In this document: positions 23,050 to 34,635 of the stretch, piece by piece
Position numbering within the stretch: position 1 is the first letter of the stretch
Layout of the letters: the number at the start of each line of letters is the position of its first letter
Source: Batkoa obscura
Lineage: Eukaryota; Entomophthoromycota; Entomophthoromycetes; Entomophthorales; Batkoaceae
Assembly: GCA_030770535.1 (NCBI GenBank)
Contig: JASVEC010000016.1
Span: 310,001 to 374,000 of the forward strand
Direction: 5' to 3'
Length of the DNA: 64,000 bases
Program-made: the position numbers and the translations under genes
Notes under the pieces: generated by a model
Seen by the model: the letters and a program-made list of their open reading frames with translations, nothing else
What the model was told of the DNA's origin: nothing
Databases searched by the model: none

Positions 23050-25555
23050 TTAGGAATGCGATGTGAGTGCCTTATTCAAGGCGTCTAAGTTATCTTCATA
23101 AGATCTAGGCGAATGATCTGCAAACATAGATTTGGAGAAGGTAATTTCAGAGAATCGAGTTTTAACATCCGTACATTTAGATAAAGTAACTTTAAGGCAA
23201 GAGATGGGAGTAGAAGATCCACTATTAGATTCGGAAAAAGAATACCCACTTGGTGTAGAATTAGATCGTACCGGATTATTTTTTTGATAATGGATAAATG
23301 GATTATGAAGGATACTAGACTCAGCTGCCACAGTTTGATAGTTAATGATATATACTTCACCTGGTGGATACAGTTTTTCTGATTGCATATCAGCACGCAT
23401 TGTTTTGATTAAAGACCAAAACCAATTTTCCAATTGTTCCCCACCCAGGTGTTCACTTTCATCTACAGATAGTTGACTTTGGCTATTGGTTAATAGCTTA
23501 CCATTAAGTCCTAATATACGTTGAAGGATAAGTTGAGGTAGTCCTTCCTCATTCATCAAACTAGTAGTGATATTCTTGAAATCTCTTAGTATCCCTAATG
23601 AAAGACAAGCTACAATATCATCTTGATTTATTAAGGAAGTGACCAAGCCATTACAATAATTAGCCCCATCTAAGGTCAAAGCTGGTGGAACCCCATAAGT
23701 AAAACAATGCATGAATCTTCCATTTGGAAGTTGCGAAGCTTTAGAGGTTACAAACAATGTTTCTCCATTTTCGCTTTCAGTTTTTTCACCCCATAAAGCT
23801 GATAATAAAGAGACAACTCCGCCACCTAAAGAATGCCCACACAAAACCAATCCATAACCTGGATATTGGGTCAAAGCTTTAGCAATGATGGAGTGTACTT
23901 CTGATTTTTCAGATGCTAGTGCGAGAGCGGAATTTAACATACCTGAATGTGCTTTGTAAATATTACCTCCCAGTTTAATAGGCATATAATCGCAAGTAAG
24001 GTCAGTTAATGCGTCTGAAATACCTAAAGTGCCTCTGCAAGTTAATACAATCGCATTGACAGCATGATCTACAGCAACGTAATGAACTAAAGGATGTAAT
24101 TTGGCTGGACTTAATAGATGACCATGGCTTGAGTTAAAGGTAGAAGACACTGAAGAATAGGATGAGAACAAAATTGATTCTAACGGAGTTGAAGTATGTC
24201 TGGCAAAGGCATAATGATTTATATGAATGTTATTCAAATTTTGGAAATCGTTTTCTTCCCAAGTACCAATACCTAAAATCCTCATGAAATGAGAGCCATA
24301 GGCCGCCGATGAATATCGCATAAATCGATAAATTAAAGATAATAAGTTTGTTGGATTTGGTATAAATAGTTTAGAATTACTATTTAACTGTTCGTTATTC
24401 TCAATTTCTTTACTATTTAATAGCTTTGAGTTTTTTCGATTTAATTTATCAAGATTTCTCAAATTTGGGTTAACTAAATGACTATTTCTCATTTCAAATG
24501 GTCTTGAACCTGATTCAACTATCGCTTTTTCCCCAACTTGATTTTGCATATTTTTATCAATGCTATTCTCGGATTGATCTAAAAGTTCTACCATTCCACT
24601 AGAGTATCCATTGGTATTTAAAGAGTGGAGTTTTCGAGAAATAGAAGAAAAAGACTTTGATCTCCTAGCTCTGCTTCTTTCCCTAATAACATTGTTAATC
24701 AACTTACTTGTTGCCCCTTTACTGTCAATTTTATCTACATTTTTGACATGCAAATCTTTACAGGATTCTGAATTAGATTTAACCATACCTGAAGGTGAAG
24801 CAGTAATCAATTTAGGTTTATCATTTGTTTTTATTAATGATGCTAGCGAAACATGACCTTGAAATAAGCAAACTAATTGCAATTCTCTTCCAGATTTCGA
24901 AGTAGTAATATTCTGAAGACAAGCGAAAGCTGTTAATGCCTTAGTTAAGGCAGCAATTAAGTTGGTATTTTTAAGTCTTCCAGCTAAAAACTCATCGTCT
25001 TCATAGATTTCTCGTTTAACCAACATAACAATAGATGCTAATGCTCTAGAAGTTTCAGTTGAACCAAATAACCCATCTAAGACCCTTACAGATTCTTCAG
25101 CTAACTATACAACATTAAAATAAAATAAAAAATAGATATTTAAGGCTTACCCATAACCCAGATTTAAAACTATTGGAAAAAAAGTGAAAGGAGGACATAG
25201 CAAACAATTCAACTAAAGTGAAAGACTGATGAACAATATAAATCCCGAGATCTGTAAAGTGATCTAAGGAACGAGTAAACTCAATATCGGATATTTCTTT
25301 GATCTTACCATTGATTGGGCTAAGATGATAGTTTCTGGCAGCAGCTAAAGCATTGATAATAACCCTTCTACTCAATTGAATCGAAACTGATGTAGAATAC
25401 TTTGCACTTTCCATGAGAATTTCGGATATTAATGCGGTGACCCTTATCGATAGTCTAGTGCAAGTAGATACATTTGAAACTAATTGAGCCGTATTTTCAT
25501 CTAATAGTGTAGGCTGTTTAACGATTATACTCTCAACACTTAATTCATTTTCCAT
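23050..25555 (-). CDS. Class 3 (diacylglycerol-lipase-like) lipase
   Basis: Two exons, 25555-25151 and 25104-23050, give 819 aa. The first 300 residues are a helical N-terminal region with a long Ser/Lys/Asn-rich insert. The lipase fold begins around FMRYSSAAYGSHFMRILG. The nucleophile is Ser560 in LVLCGHSLGGGVVSLLSALW. IVLTCRGTLGISDALTDL is the lid/oxyanion strand, and FTYGVPPAL followed by LINQDDIVACLSL carries the likely catalytic Asp. A C-terminal His is probably in SILHNPFIHY. This order matches sn-1-specific diacylglycerol lipases and their fungal class 3 relatives, which release fatty acid from membrane or storage glycerides. No strong signal peptide or four-helix membrane domain as in animal DAGL is visible. 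An intracellular membrane-associated enzyme is the likeliest reading. Confidence 0.88.
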
Positions 25556-25906
25556 CTCAATTTTTAAAAAAATAACAATTCGAACTTATTTATGCTAGCA
25601 ATGCAAATAAAGAAATAATAGTTAACTACTTTTTATTCCTTTTATTGTTTTCATCCTTTATAAAATTGGTAATACTCTTTAATTTGGTTTCATAATTTTC
25701 AACTTTAAGGGGGGTTTATTTGTATTTTTTAAGTTTGGCTGACTTATCTTATTCCCAATAACGACAAACTTTGAACCTTTTAATTCTTGTTTATTGGTTC
25801 GAATTATGCTAACCCTCTCCCCTTTCTAATTGATTACATTAAAAGGGCTGTGTGGATAATTAGAGATTTTGACTCATTATATTAATTTTGCTGTTTAGTT
25901 TTTTAA
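25556..25906. other. Spacer between lipase and tRNA-Met
   Basis: Upstream region of the lipase gene. Contains a G run (AAGGGGGGTT) and pyrimidine-rich blocks. No gene was seen. Confidence 0.4.
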
Positions 25907-25979
25907 GCTTCTTTGGCGCAGCTGGCAGCGCGTGAGTCTCATAATCTCAAGGTCGTGGGTTCGATCCCCACAGGGAGCA
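25907..25979 (+). tRNA. tRNA-Met (elongator, anticodon CAT)
   Basis: Acceptor GCTTCTT/AGGGAGC, D arm GCGC/GCGC, anticodon loop CTCATAA, T arm GTGGGTTCGATCCCCAC. The T-T pair closing the anticodon loop is usual in elongator Met. No intron. Confidence 0.95.
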
Positions 25980-26036
25980 TTTTTTAGAAAAATTAAAACT
26001 AAAATCATAAATAAAATATTAAATAACTTTATTAAC

Positions 26037-26876
26037 TTAATCACAGTCTTCATTATGTTTATAACCATAACTATAGTTATATTTTCTATTGTGTCGGTTT
26101 TTCCTTTTATTGTACTTAGGTTTATAGTCATAACTTGAATCGTAATCATCATCTCTATTTTTATCGTATTTGTAACTATCATAACCGTCATTGTCATTGT
26201 ATTCGTCTGCATTGTAGCTATCATATCTATTGTAAGGATCCTTTTCATCACTATAGGCACTGGGTTTTTTAGGAGCATAACTATCAATATTGTAACTATC
26301 GTATCCACCGTAAGTGTCTTTTTCATCATCATAAACAATAGGGTTCTTTGGAGTATAAGAATCTATATTGAGCTCACTTTCTGCACCCTTGCTACTCAAC
26401 TTAGCATCGGAAGTAATAGGCACTCTTTGGGTATTAGAGAGTAAAGGCTTGTTAGATGTTGGCACTATCGGATTTAAGCTCAAAGCGCTTGGATTCATGT
26501 TTAATTGTGACATTTCAGTTTTAGCTTTAGTTTTATCTATAACATCTAATTCACCTAAGTTAGTATTTAAGTTATCACCATTGATTTTGTTTTTAATACT
26601 TTCAATGGTAGTGCTTCCATCTTTTTCTACTTTGTGTACCTCTTCGTTTTTAGTCAATTCACCGGATTCATCTGCTTTACTAGCATTTAATGTAGCTGTT
26701 AAATCTTTAACTGATCCCACAGTGGCATCTTTTCCATTACTCAATTGAATAGTTGAGTTTGTATTAGATTCCACAGTCTCTGGTTGTATTGTTGGTAAAT
26801 TATTAAGTGGAGCAGGTCTGGCTGGTAACCATAAACCAAGGATTACGAGAACAAGTAAAGATCTAGTATTAATCAT
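26037..26876 (-). CDS. Secreted Tyr/Asp-rich repeat protein
   Basis: 279 aa with no introns. Residues 1-22 (MINTRSLLVLVILGLWLPAR) are a clear signal peptide. The middle is Ser/Thr/Asn/Lys-rich and without domains. From about residue 170 two tandem units of roughly 26 residues share IDSY-x-PK-x-P, DEKD-x-Y and YDSYN. They pass into a degenerate Tyr/Asp/Lys-rich end (YDSYKYDKNRDDDYDSSYDY) and a basic tail (KYNKRKNRHNRKYNYSYGY). No cysteines except one near the end, and no GPI signal. It is likely an extracellular or cell-wall-associated protein, possibly mineral- or polyanion-binding; the family is unknown. It ends 57 bases from tRNA-Met, convergent with it. Confidence 0.72.
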   Translation of the reverse strand: MINTRSLLVLVILGLWLPARPAPLNNLPTIQPETVESNTNSTIQLSNGKDATVGSVKDLTATLNASKADESGELTKNEEVHKVEKDGSTTIESIKNKINGDNLNTNLGELDVIDKTKAKTEMSQLNMNPSALSLNPIVPTSNKPLLSNTQRVPITSDAKLSSKGAESELNIDSYTPKNPIVYDDEKDTYGGYDSYNIDSYAPKKPSAYSDEKDPYNRYDSYNADEYNDNDGYDSYKYDKNRDDDYDSSYDYKPKYNKRKNRHNRKYNYSYGYKHNEDCD

Positions 26877-27701
26877 ATTGTATATTGTATTTTTATATTA
26901 TATTATATTATTAATTTAATTTATTATTTAAAATGTATATTAAATCGATCTATTTTTACTTCTTTTATATACCATATTTTACCTATTATGTTTTTTAAAA
27001 ATGATATTTTGTGCTATTTTGTGCTATTTTTATTTTTTTGATTATCTTACACTTGATCTTTCATGACATGTTATTGCTTTCCTACTTTTAGGTTTTTATC
27101 TCAATCAGCAATTTTTATTTTGAAATTCCTTTTTAAATCACTCAACGTTTAATAAGCATCATGATAATAAAAAACAAAACCCAAACATTATTATATCAAA
27201 ATGATTTATTGTAATAGCAGTAATAGATTATAATTGAGCAGATCATTAAAAATAAGGTCATGATCTCGTTATCTATATCTTAAGTTTCAATTCAAACAAC
27301 GTAGGTTCAACTAAAAATTAATTTTTTAAATGTTATTATACTTTTAAATTTGAAAATTATAGGTTAAGCTTACTCAACTAAAATATTAATATTTATCAAG
27401 TTGTAAAATACAGATAATCTATAAAAATAAATTTTCAAAGCAAGCATATTAGCTTACACTGCTGTATTGTACTAACATTGTATTATACTAGTACTATGTA
27501 ATACATTTAAAATCAATTTAACATTAAAGGTTAAAATTTCTTAATCTATTACTTTTGTTCAATAAAACTCATTATGTAATATTATTTATTTACTGAATTA
27601 ATGGTTTAGAACACACTATTTTATAGCATAATAAATGAGTATTTAATAGTGTAGTTATATAACAGTAAAAGAAAGATAACCGAAAATTTTAAATTCAAAA
27701 A
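26877..27701. other. Gene-free spacer
   Basis: Upstream region of the secreted repeat protein. A short tandem duplication TTTTGTGCTATTTTGTGCTA occurs near 27008. Otherwise featureless AT-rich sequence. Confidence 0.4.
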
Positions 27702-27772
27702 TGTCATTGGGGGGAATCGAACCCCCGCTATCGCGGCCACAACGCGGTGTACTACCACTATACTACAATGAC
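27702..27772 (-). tRNA. tRNA-His (anticodon GTG)
   Basis: On the minus strand the acceptor GTCATTG pairs with CAATGAC. The anticodon loop is TTGTGGC (GTG) and the T arm GGGGGTTCGATTCCCCC. No intron. The extra G at -1 of mature tRNA-His is not encoded, as usual in eukaryotes. Confidence 0.95.
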
Positions 27773-28314
27773 TTGCTCCTTGTGTAATTATCCAGTAATA
27801 TTATTATAAATATTGTTTTAACTTGTTTCTTAATGAATATTGATTTTGTGAATAAAATTAATATAATCTAGATATCAAAATGAGGCTAATTTTATCGAAT
27901 TAATTCTAGCCAAATAATTTTATCAATATTATTTAATTATAAAATCCATCATTACGATATAAATAATGTTTATTTATCTCATTTTTTATGAACCTGATAA
28001 GACTAATGATGTACCTCTCCTTTACATATGGGTTAGTTAAAAACTAAGAGTTCAAATTGTCTAATTTAAATTTATGGAAAATTGTATTACACATAAAACA
28101 AATTAAACGAAAATCAAATGAATTTACTATAAAATTAAGCAGAGAGCTATTTTTAGCTATTATAACTATTACGACTATTAAAATTATAATTTAAATTAGA
28201 CATATACTAAAAATCAATAACTTTAAAAGTTTATAAAGTTTTATAGTAAGGTAAATTTAAAAAAACTAATGAAATCTTTGTTTAAATTTTAAATTAATAG
28301 TATACCAATTTAAT
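27773..28314. other. Gene-free spacer
   Basis: AT-rich, no recognised gene. Confidence 0.4.
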
Positions 28315-28418
28315 AAATGGGCATGTATTTTTATATTTAAGGGTTTTACTAACAATTTTTCCACTCAAATAGTACAAAAAATGGAAAAAGTAATGAAGTC
28401 AAAAAAACATCTCCAAAC
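28315..28418 (+). mobile_element. MITE copy 4 (ATATGGGG family)
   Basis: Plus orientation, with both ends eroded (AAATGGGCATG, CATCTCCAAAC). The interior TTTTACTAACAATTTTTCCA and ATGGAAAAAGTAATGAAGTC is well kept. Confidence 0.8.
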
Positions 28419-28632
28419 AATAGTCATAAGATTAATATTAAAATAATTTAATATTTGAGAATGCTTTTTCAGTTTCGATTGATGTTCACCCCATGTAACA
28501 TAAATTGTGAAAATACGACAATTGAATACTAAAGTAAAAAAATACCTCCACTTTGTCTTATAAACTACTAAGATTATTATATTGTATAAATATTAACTTC
28601 AACTATTTTATGTAATATAGAACATAAACATG

Positions 28633-28738
28633 ATATGGGAGTATTTTTTTGACTTCATTATTTTTTCCATTCTTTAAGTGTTGTTTAAGCGAAAAAACTG
28701 TTAGTAAAATTCTTAAACACAAAAATACATCCCCATAT
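28633..28738 (-). mobile_element. MITE copy 5 (ATATGGGG family)
   Basis: Runs from ATATGGGAGTA to CATCCCCATAT in minus orientation. It lies only 214 bases after copy 4 in the opposite orientation. Confidence 0.86.
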
Positions 28739-29104
28739 GAATAATGTTAGTAAACTCGCATATAATATCAATCAAAAGCTATAAACAACTTAAGATCACT
28801 AAAGAAGGAGAAAGTAGCCTATCCCCAAGCAGTAACTAGCTAATTCCTTGTAACATTAAATCAAATTATAACAATAAATAATACCCACGAATTATATATT
28901 ATCTTTAATACTATGATCATAATTATATTATATTAAATAATTAAAATCAACGTCTATACTAGTTCATAATATTAAGCTTATAAGTGTAAATATTAATATT
29001 GTAACTCATTGCTACCTATCTCCTAGGTATTGGTTTATTTTTGTCAGAATAATTTATTTTTTAGTTATCAAATTGAAATTTTTAATAATTTTTTAATTTT
29101 ATAT
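28739..29104. other. Gene-free spacer
   Basis: AT-rich, nothing recognised between MITE copy 5 and transposon copy 2. Confidence 0.4.
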
Positions 29105-31560
29105 ATATGGGGCTGTCCTAATTGGTTTCAGAATCTACTTAGAAATTAATCCAAATTTAAAATTTCAAGTTTGTGTCCAATATAACGGTTAAATCTAAAA
29201 AGCCTAAAATTAAATGTCTCTATTTAAAACTTATTTTAATTGTTTCCTTTTCTTAAATAGCTAATTTTCCTAACTATATATTTTATGTTAGTTCTGTTAG
29301 ATATTTAACAGATATATAATATATAACTATATGATTATATAATTATATAAACACAGTTATTTGACTTTATTTGACTTTATTTTTTGTTGAAATAAAAATA
29401 AAATGCAAACTTTCATAACTAAACTTCGAAATGGAATTTTTGAAAACTTCAATACAATAGGGAGGAGTACACAATATAAACATTGTAATTCATTTACATC
29501 AATTTTAAGAGCTACTTATAACAACCCAAGGTTTATGGAATTTTATAACAAAACAAAACAAAGAAAAGATATATTATCAAAGTTTACTATCGATAATAAT
29601 AAACTTAATCAAGTAATGTATAAAATTAGTGCTTTAAGGGAAACAGGAAACAAAAATCAGTAAGTAGCGTTATTATCAACTATAGCTTCAGTATATTCTT
29701 TTGATGAATGTAAGAGTTTTGGGTTTAATATAAATAGAAATCAATATGATTATTCAAAAACAAGTAATAATAATAAAATATCAACATTAAAACCTATTAT
29801 TAAAAATACAAAAAGAATTAAAGATGAGCAAATTGAAACTATCATACAATATTTACTAAATGATTCAACTATTTCATCAAGATTTAATAAAAAAAATAAC
29901 GATAGTAAATATTCATCAGATAATATATATATATTAAATAAAAGTAGAAGAATGATATATAGTAAATATTTTAATGATCTAAGAGATAAAGCAGTAGCTA
30001 GGTCAACATTCTTTAAATATATACCAAGTAATTTCAAAAATCCAGCAAGAAAAACGGATCTATGTAATATATGTACCCAGTATACAGTTAGAAAAAAGTT
30101 ATTTGAAAATAAAATAAATACAGCAAAAAACAAAGCAGAGATAGAAGAAATTTTCAACGAGGAAGAAAAATTATACAAATTACATAAATTCTGTGTTGAT
30201 ACTCAAAAAAACACATTTAATGAAACTATCAAAAAATTAAATAACAAAAGTGTATAATAGTTTTAGATTTTAAACAAAATATGGAAATAGGGACAAGACC
30301 AGATTCAATAAATCTAGATCATTATAATAAACAAGCTATATCAGTATTAGGCTTTGGTGTATTATATTTAAAAGATGATAAAACAATAGGCAAAGTTTAC
30401 TTTGATTATTTATCTGAAATATGGAATCATGATTCAGCATATGCAGGAGATTGTTTAATCAATTTGATCTCTACAGAGCTTCTATTTAAAAAGTTTACAA
30501 AAATCAATATATGGGCAGATACAGGAAATCATTTTAGATCCCAAGAGTTTCTACACTATATGTTTAAAGAAATTCATAAAATAAATAGTAGTTTGAATGT
30601 TAATCTTAATTTTTTTGCTGAGCATCATGGAAAAAGTATAGTTGATGGACATTTTGGAAACCTTTCAAAATGGAAAAGTAGTTTTGAAGCGTTAGGTAAA
30701 ATAGAAGGTATCGATCAATTAATCTCAAGATTTGAGGCTTTTATTTGCGAGCATAATAAAATTAATAACTCGACTGTTAATAATGGGAAAACAGATATAA
30801 TTTTTAAAAAGTATAAAAGAAACAAAAATACAAAAAGAATAATAGAGATGCAGGGCATTAAGAAGTATTTACATTTTATTAAACATAACAATAAACTACA
30901 TTGTTATCCAGTATCTGATACATCAAAAAAAAGCGATATAGTCCCAATTAAAGTTATAGAGTCTATAGAAAATATAAGGATTAAAAGATCGATCCCAGCT
31001 TACCTTACGAAGATAACAGAGAATTTAAAAATTTCGATATTTACTAAGCAAGTAAGTAGTTTGTTGAATGATAGAAATAGATTGTTAAATGTTAGGATTA
31101 CTTAAGTTATTAATAGCTAAGTTAATAAATAGTCAAAGAACAAGTAACTGTAATAATATGTAAAAACTATTATTACTTGTACTATATAGGGATGGTTAAT
31201 TATAGTTTTGGGGCTAACCACTCCCTCCCATGCAGCTATTTATTAACTTGGCAATATATTAGTAATGTAATTATAACATTAAAATAGTTTATTTATTTGA
31301 TAATAAATCTACAATGTTGGTTATAAAGCGGTTGATAATAAATATTTCTCAATTAAGCTTTATAAGAATATGTATTTAAGATCTAGTAGAAATTCAACTA
31401 ACTTACAGTATGAGCTATAATAGAATGATTTAGAACTGTGTTTGGGTACTTTTGTTTTAATAAAAGATGTGATTTTATAGAATTTTAAGCGAAGTTTTTA
31501 AAATACAAAATTTTTCAAAAATTGGATAAAATAATGGAACTAATTCAGACAACCCCATAT
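29105..31560 (+). mobile_element. DNA transposon copy 2, decayed
   Basis: 2456 bases, same ends and same internal order as copy 1, and only a few percent different at a glance. The difference in length includes a 10-base tandem duplication (TTTGACTTTA) just upstream of the transposase start. Edges read ATA/TGGGG and CCCCA/TAT as in copy 1. Both ends are intact, so it could still be moved by a transposase made from copy 1. Confidence 0.92.
29403..31105 (+). pseudogene. Transposase of copy 2, non-functional
   Basis: Aligns over its whole length with the 567-aa transposase of copy 1. A CAA codon has become TAA after residue 86 (stop near 29661). One T is missing in the run near 30251, shifting the frame just before the first catalytic Asp. 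Other differences are single substitutions, some silent. The HGKSIVDGHFG motif and the second Asp are unchanged. The few lesions suggest recent loss. Confidence 0.9.
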
Positions 31561-32132
31561 ATTGTATAGTTTTTATTTGATTGGGTCTATATTTTTTCTA
31601 TTTTTATAGCTTAAACAAATTAAACAATAATCGACTTTCAAAAGAAAGATTTTTAAATTTAAAGGGAGGTTATTTGTAAAAAGTAGCTTTTAAACACAGT
31701 TTTTATATATTTAGTATTAAAGAAGCTTATTTTTATACATTTCAAAAAACGAGTTATTTTTAAATTATAATAAGCAACTTATAACATCATTCAGGTATTT
31801 TTATCTGTTTTTAAACTAAAATTAATATATAAGTGCTTTATATTATTCAAAACAAATATTAAAAATTAAATGAAAACTGAGATTCAATACAGTTATTAGT
31901 TTTGATTTTATTGTTTTCTATTGAAAATCTATTAGTTAAAGCTATAGCTTTAGTTTTACTATAATATTTATAAAAAAGTAAAGTTATTCATTTAATTAGA
32001 GTAATTTAAGTCTAAGTGCTAACAAAAATAGGATTATAGCTTTATTATAATTTAATTTAATATTGTCTTTATTAAATAAAATGTTTTTTTAGTTAACCTT
32101 ATTATAGAATTTTTTTTATAAGTTATGATACT
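31561..32132. other. Gene-free spacer
   Basis: AT-rich, nothing recognised. Confidence 0.4.
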
Positions 32133-32232
32133 ATATAGGGATGTTTTTTTTCATCACTTTTTCCATTTTTTAAACATTATTTGAATAGAAAGATCATTAG
32201 TAAAATTCTTAAACAAAAAATATGTCCCTGTT
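32133..32232 (-). mobile_element. MITE copy 6 (ATATGGGG family)
   Basis: Ends eroded (ATATAGGGATG and TATGTCCCTG). The interior TTTTTCCATTTTTTAAAC and AGTAAAATTCTTAAACA is conserved. It stops about 8 bases from the stop codon of the GH16 gene, so it forms that gene's 3' untranslated region. Confidence 0.8.
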
Positions 32233-32240
32233 TATTGTAA

Positions 32241-33404
32241 TTAATTATAATTAAGTAAAATGGCCAATCCTAAAGGGAATAAGGAATAAGATAGTGATCT
32301 AGCGCTGGAAGGAGCTTGGCGACGAGAATCAATAACTCTGGTATTAGATTCTTCCACCTTTGACGTACTTTTAACAATGTCAAACATCTCCTCATCACCT
32401 AATTCACCCCCACCTTGCATATCTTTCGAAGTTTTTGATTTTTCTTTATCGCCTTTTTTAACTAGACCTAATTTCTCATCAACCTCAAAATCTTCATCTT
32501 TAGATAAAGGTTCTCCATAACATTCTACCTTGAAGTTTCTTACACGTACAGAATAGTAACCATCTTTCTTCATATCTTCTGATTCCCAATCAATGTAACC
32601 ACCGGCCCATTCTCTAGTACCTTCTTCATTAGAACCACCATCCCAAATACCAAATGAAAATTGAGCTGGTTCCAAAGGAAATTCGTCACCTGATCTCTTG
32701 ACTTCCCGGATCATATTACCATCGACATACCATTGAACTCTATCAGCATTAAAATCAATAGCGTAATTATGGAAACCTTCAAAGGAGTTTTTGATTTTAT
32801 CAGCTTTGAAATGGGTTTGCTCTGGTGGTGGTCTAATACCTTTATGATACCAATTTGTTTGTACTTCTTCAAGTCTATGCCCAACCCATTCAAGATCAAT
32901 CTCATCTTTACCTCTAGACATAGTAATAAAAGCGGAAACAACACCACCGCCACGACTAGTCTTAACATCAGCAGAAACACGACCATAATTAACAAAACGA
33001 GTAGATTGTAGAGTGGATCCAGTATTAGCTTTACTCATTTTTAATACAACTTCATTGCCTTGAACTTCATAATCACCAGCAATAGTGAAATCATATTTAG
33101 TATACTCCCCTTTGTAATCACTAAGTTTAATAATTTTATCTTTACTAAAGCTACTTTGCATATTTTTACATGCTGGTAATGGTAAACATTTTTTCCCCTT
33201 AGCATTACCAGATTCTATACAATTAGAACCACAATATGCATACGTCTTTCCACAGAAACCTTCCTTGTTACAACATGGGCCATCTTTATTGCAGAGTCCT
33301 TTAACGTCAAAACATTTTCCTTTTTGTTCATCTGAAAATACTGGGGAAATGAGATTTAATAATATACAGACTAATGATATACTTTGGAAATTAAAGATAA
33401 CCAT
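32241..33404 (-). CDS. GPI-anchored Crh-type chitin-glucan transglycosylase (GH16)
   Basis: 387 aa, no intron. Residues 1-24 are a signal peptide. Residues 30-73 are a Cys-rich chitin-binding module (KCFDVKGLCNKDGPCCNKEG, CGKTYAYCGSNC). Residues 80-300 are the GH16 domain with the catalytic motif DEIDLE at 167-172, giving nucleophile Glu168 and acid/base Glu172, then VQWYVDGNMIREV and FGIWDGG-x(8)-WAGG. The tail is Ser/Lys-rich and ends in a hydrophobic stretch (SYSLFPLGLAILLNYN) preceded by small residues, which fits a GPI signal. Crh1/Utr2 enzymes join chitin to beta-1,6- or beta-1,3-glucan in the cell wall, so this is a wall cross-linker. A CBM18-like module before GH16 is the Utr2 arrangement. 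Confidence 0.93.
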   Translation of the reverse strand: MVIFNFQSISLVCILLNLISPVFSDEQKGKCFDVKGLCNKDGPCCNKEGFCGKTYAYCGSNCIESGNAKGKKCLPLPACKNMQSSFSKDKIIKLSDYKGEYTKYDFTIAGDYEVQGNEVVLKMSKANTGSTLQSTRFVNYGRVSADVKTSRGGGVVSAFITMSRGKDEIDLEWVGHRLEEVQTNWYHKGIRPPPEQTHFKADKIKNSFEGFHNYAIDFNADRVQWYVDGNMIREVKRSGDEFPLEPAQFSFGIWDGGSNEEGTREWAGGYIDWESEDMKKDGYYSVRVRNFKVECYGEPLSKDEDFEVDEKLGLVKKGDKEKSKTSKDMQGGGELGDEEMFDIVKSTSKVEESNTRVIDSRRQAPSSARSLSYSLFPLGLAILLNYN

Positions 33405-34412
33405 TTTGGGTTATTTATAAAAATTAGAGAAGTATTAAAAGAGTGAAATAGTTTATGTGTTCTACTTTTGAGTAAGGTGAATAAATAAAAACTTCTTTGT
33501 TCTAAAGAGGGTACTATTTATACGAAATTCATGATATGGAATTAGGTGAAATATTTGTATAATAAATAATAGGGATACAAAAATTCAAAAATGAGTTTAA
33601 CTTAGGAATTAATCTTGAGTTTTAATTACAAAATTCAATAACACATTAAGAACTAATAGTACAAGGATTAAATTAGAATGTTCTAAATATTTTATTATAG
33701 TAAGCCATCATTTAAGGGTGTTAATATATATTAATTTCTATACTTTTGGCCTTATATAGAACTTTATATACACTTTATATGTAAATTATGTCAATTACAA
33801 GTCTATTTTTATTTAAGTATTTAACTAAAACAACTTTAAATAAGATAATAAAATAATTTTTTACTTTATTAAAATGTTATAATATGCCAAGATTTATATT
33901 TCTTCTTAATTACTCCTTATTTTAAAAACTCTCAAAGGAGCAAAGCTCTAAAATGTTTATTAATAAGGTTAAGAAAATTTATAATCTAAACTGATTGACA
34001 TAATGTATAAAGTCAACTACTCCCTTTGATCTCGTTTTTCTAAAAACCTTAAAGGAGTAAGCCTTCAGGTAGTTTATTGTCAGAGCATACCAAAGCTTTA
34101 ATAAACCTAAAAGGTAAGGAGATAAAGGATAGGTAAAAGGCGGTATAACTTTCAGGTTTTTATTGCTATGATCATCAGGTGTTCCTATTTTTAAAGAAAT
34201 TCATAATAAATAGTTCAAACAATTTTATTTTTATTTTTTTATAGAATTTATAAACTCATGAGAAATCAAATATAAAATCAAATGATTTCTATTTTTATCT
34301 TTTTTCATAATAGGAACATCTTGCGGTTGATTACCGGAGCCAATCATTATAACTTTGAATAAATCTTATAAAATTCCAAATTTGGATAAAGATTTATATA
34401 CTAGAAAATAAA
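33405..34412. other. Gene-free spacer with a degenerate duplication
   Basis: Upstream of the GH16 gene. Two similar blocks at about 33909-33962 and 34019-34079 share ACTCC, TTTT-x-AAAAAC, CTCAAAGGAG/CTTAAAGGAG and a GTTTATT end, suggesting an old direct duplication. No gene was seen. Confidence 0.4.
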
Positions 34413-34519
34413 ATATGGGGGTGTATTTTCGTGTTTAAGAATTTTACTAACAAATTTTCCGCTTAAATAGCGCTTAAAAAATGGAAAAAATAATGAAGTT
34501 AAAAAAAATATCCCCATAT
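34413..34519 (+). mobile_element. MITE copy 7 (ATATGGGG family)
   Basis: Complete, ATATGGGGGTG to ATCCCCATAT, plus orientation. It lies 116 bases before the large inverted repeat. Confidence 0.9.
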
Positions 34520-34635
34520 CAACCTTTCAAATAAGATTTTATAGCCTCTATAAGTCACTTTGTTGACTTTTCACATTTTTAAATATAACTTTTATAATTA
34601 AAAATCACATTTGAATCCGTAAAGCTGCACTCTTT

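Noticed and set aside
25895-26338. 147-codon Met/Ile/Thr-rich open frame antisense to tRNA-Met and overlapping the secreted repeat protein
   Set aside because: It is a frame-shifted reading of the repetitive Tyr/Asp codons plus tRNA-Met, not an independent gene.
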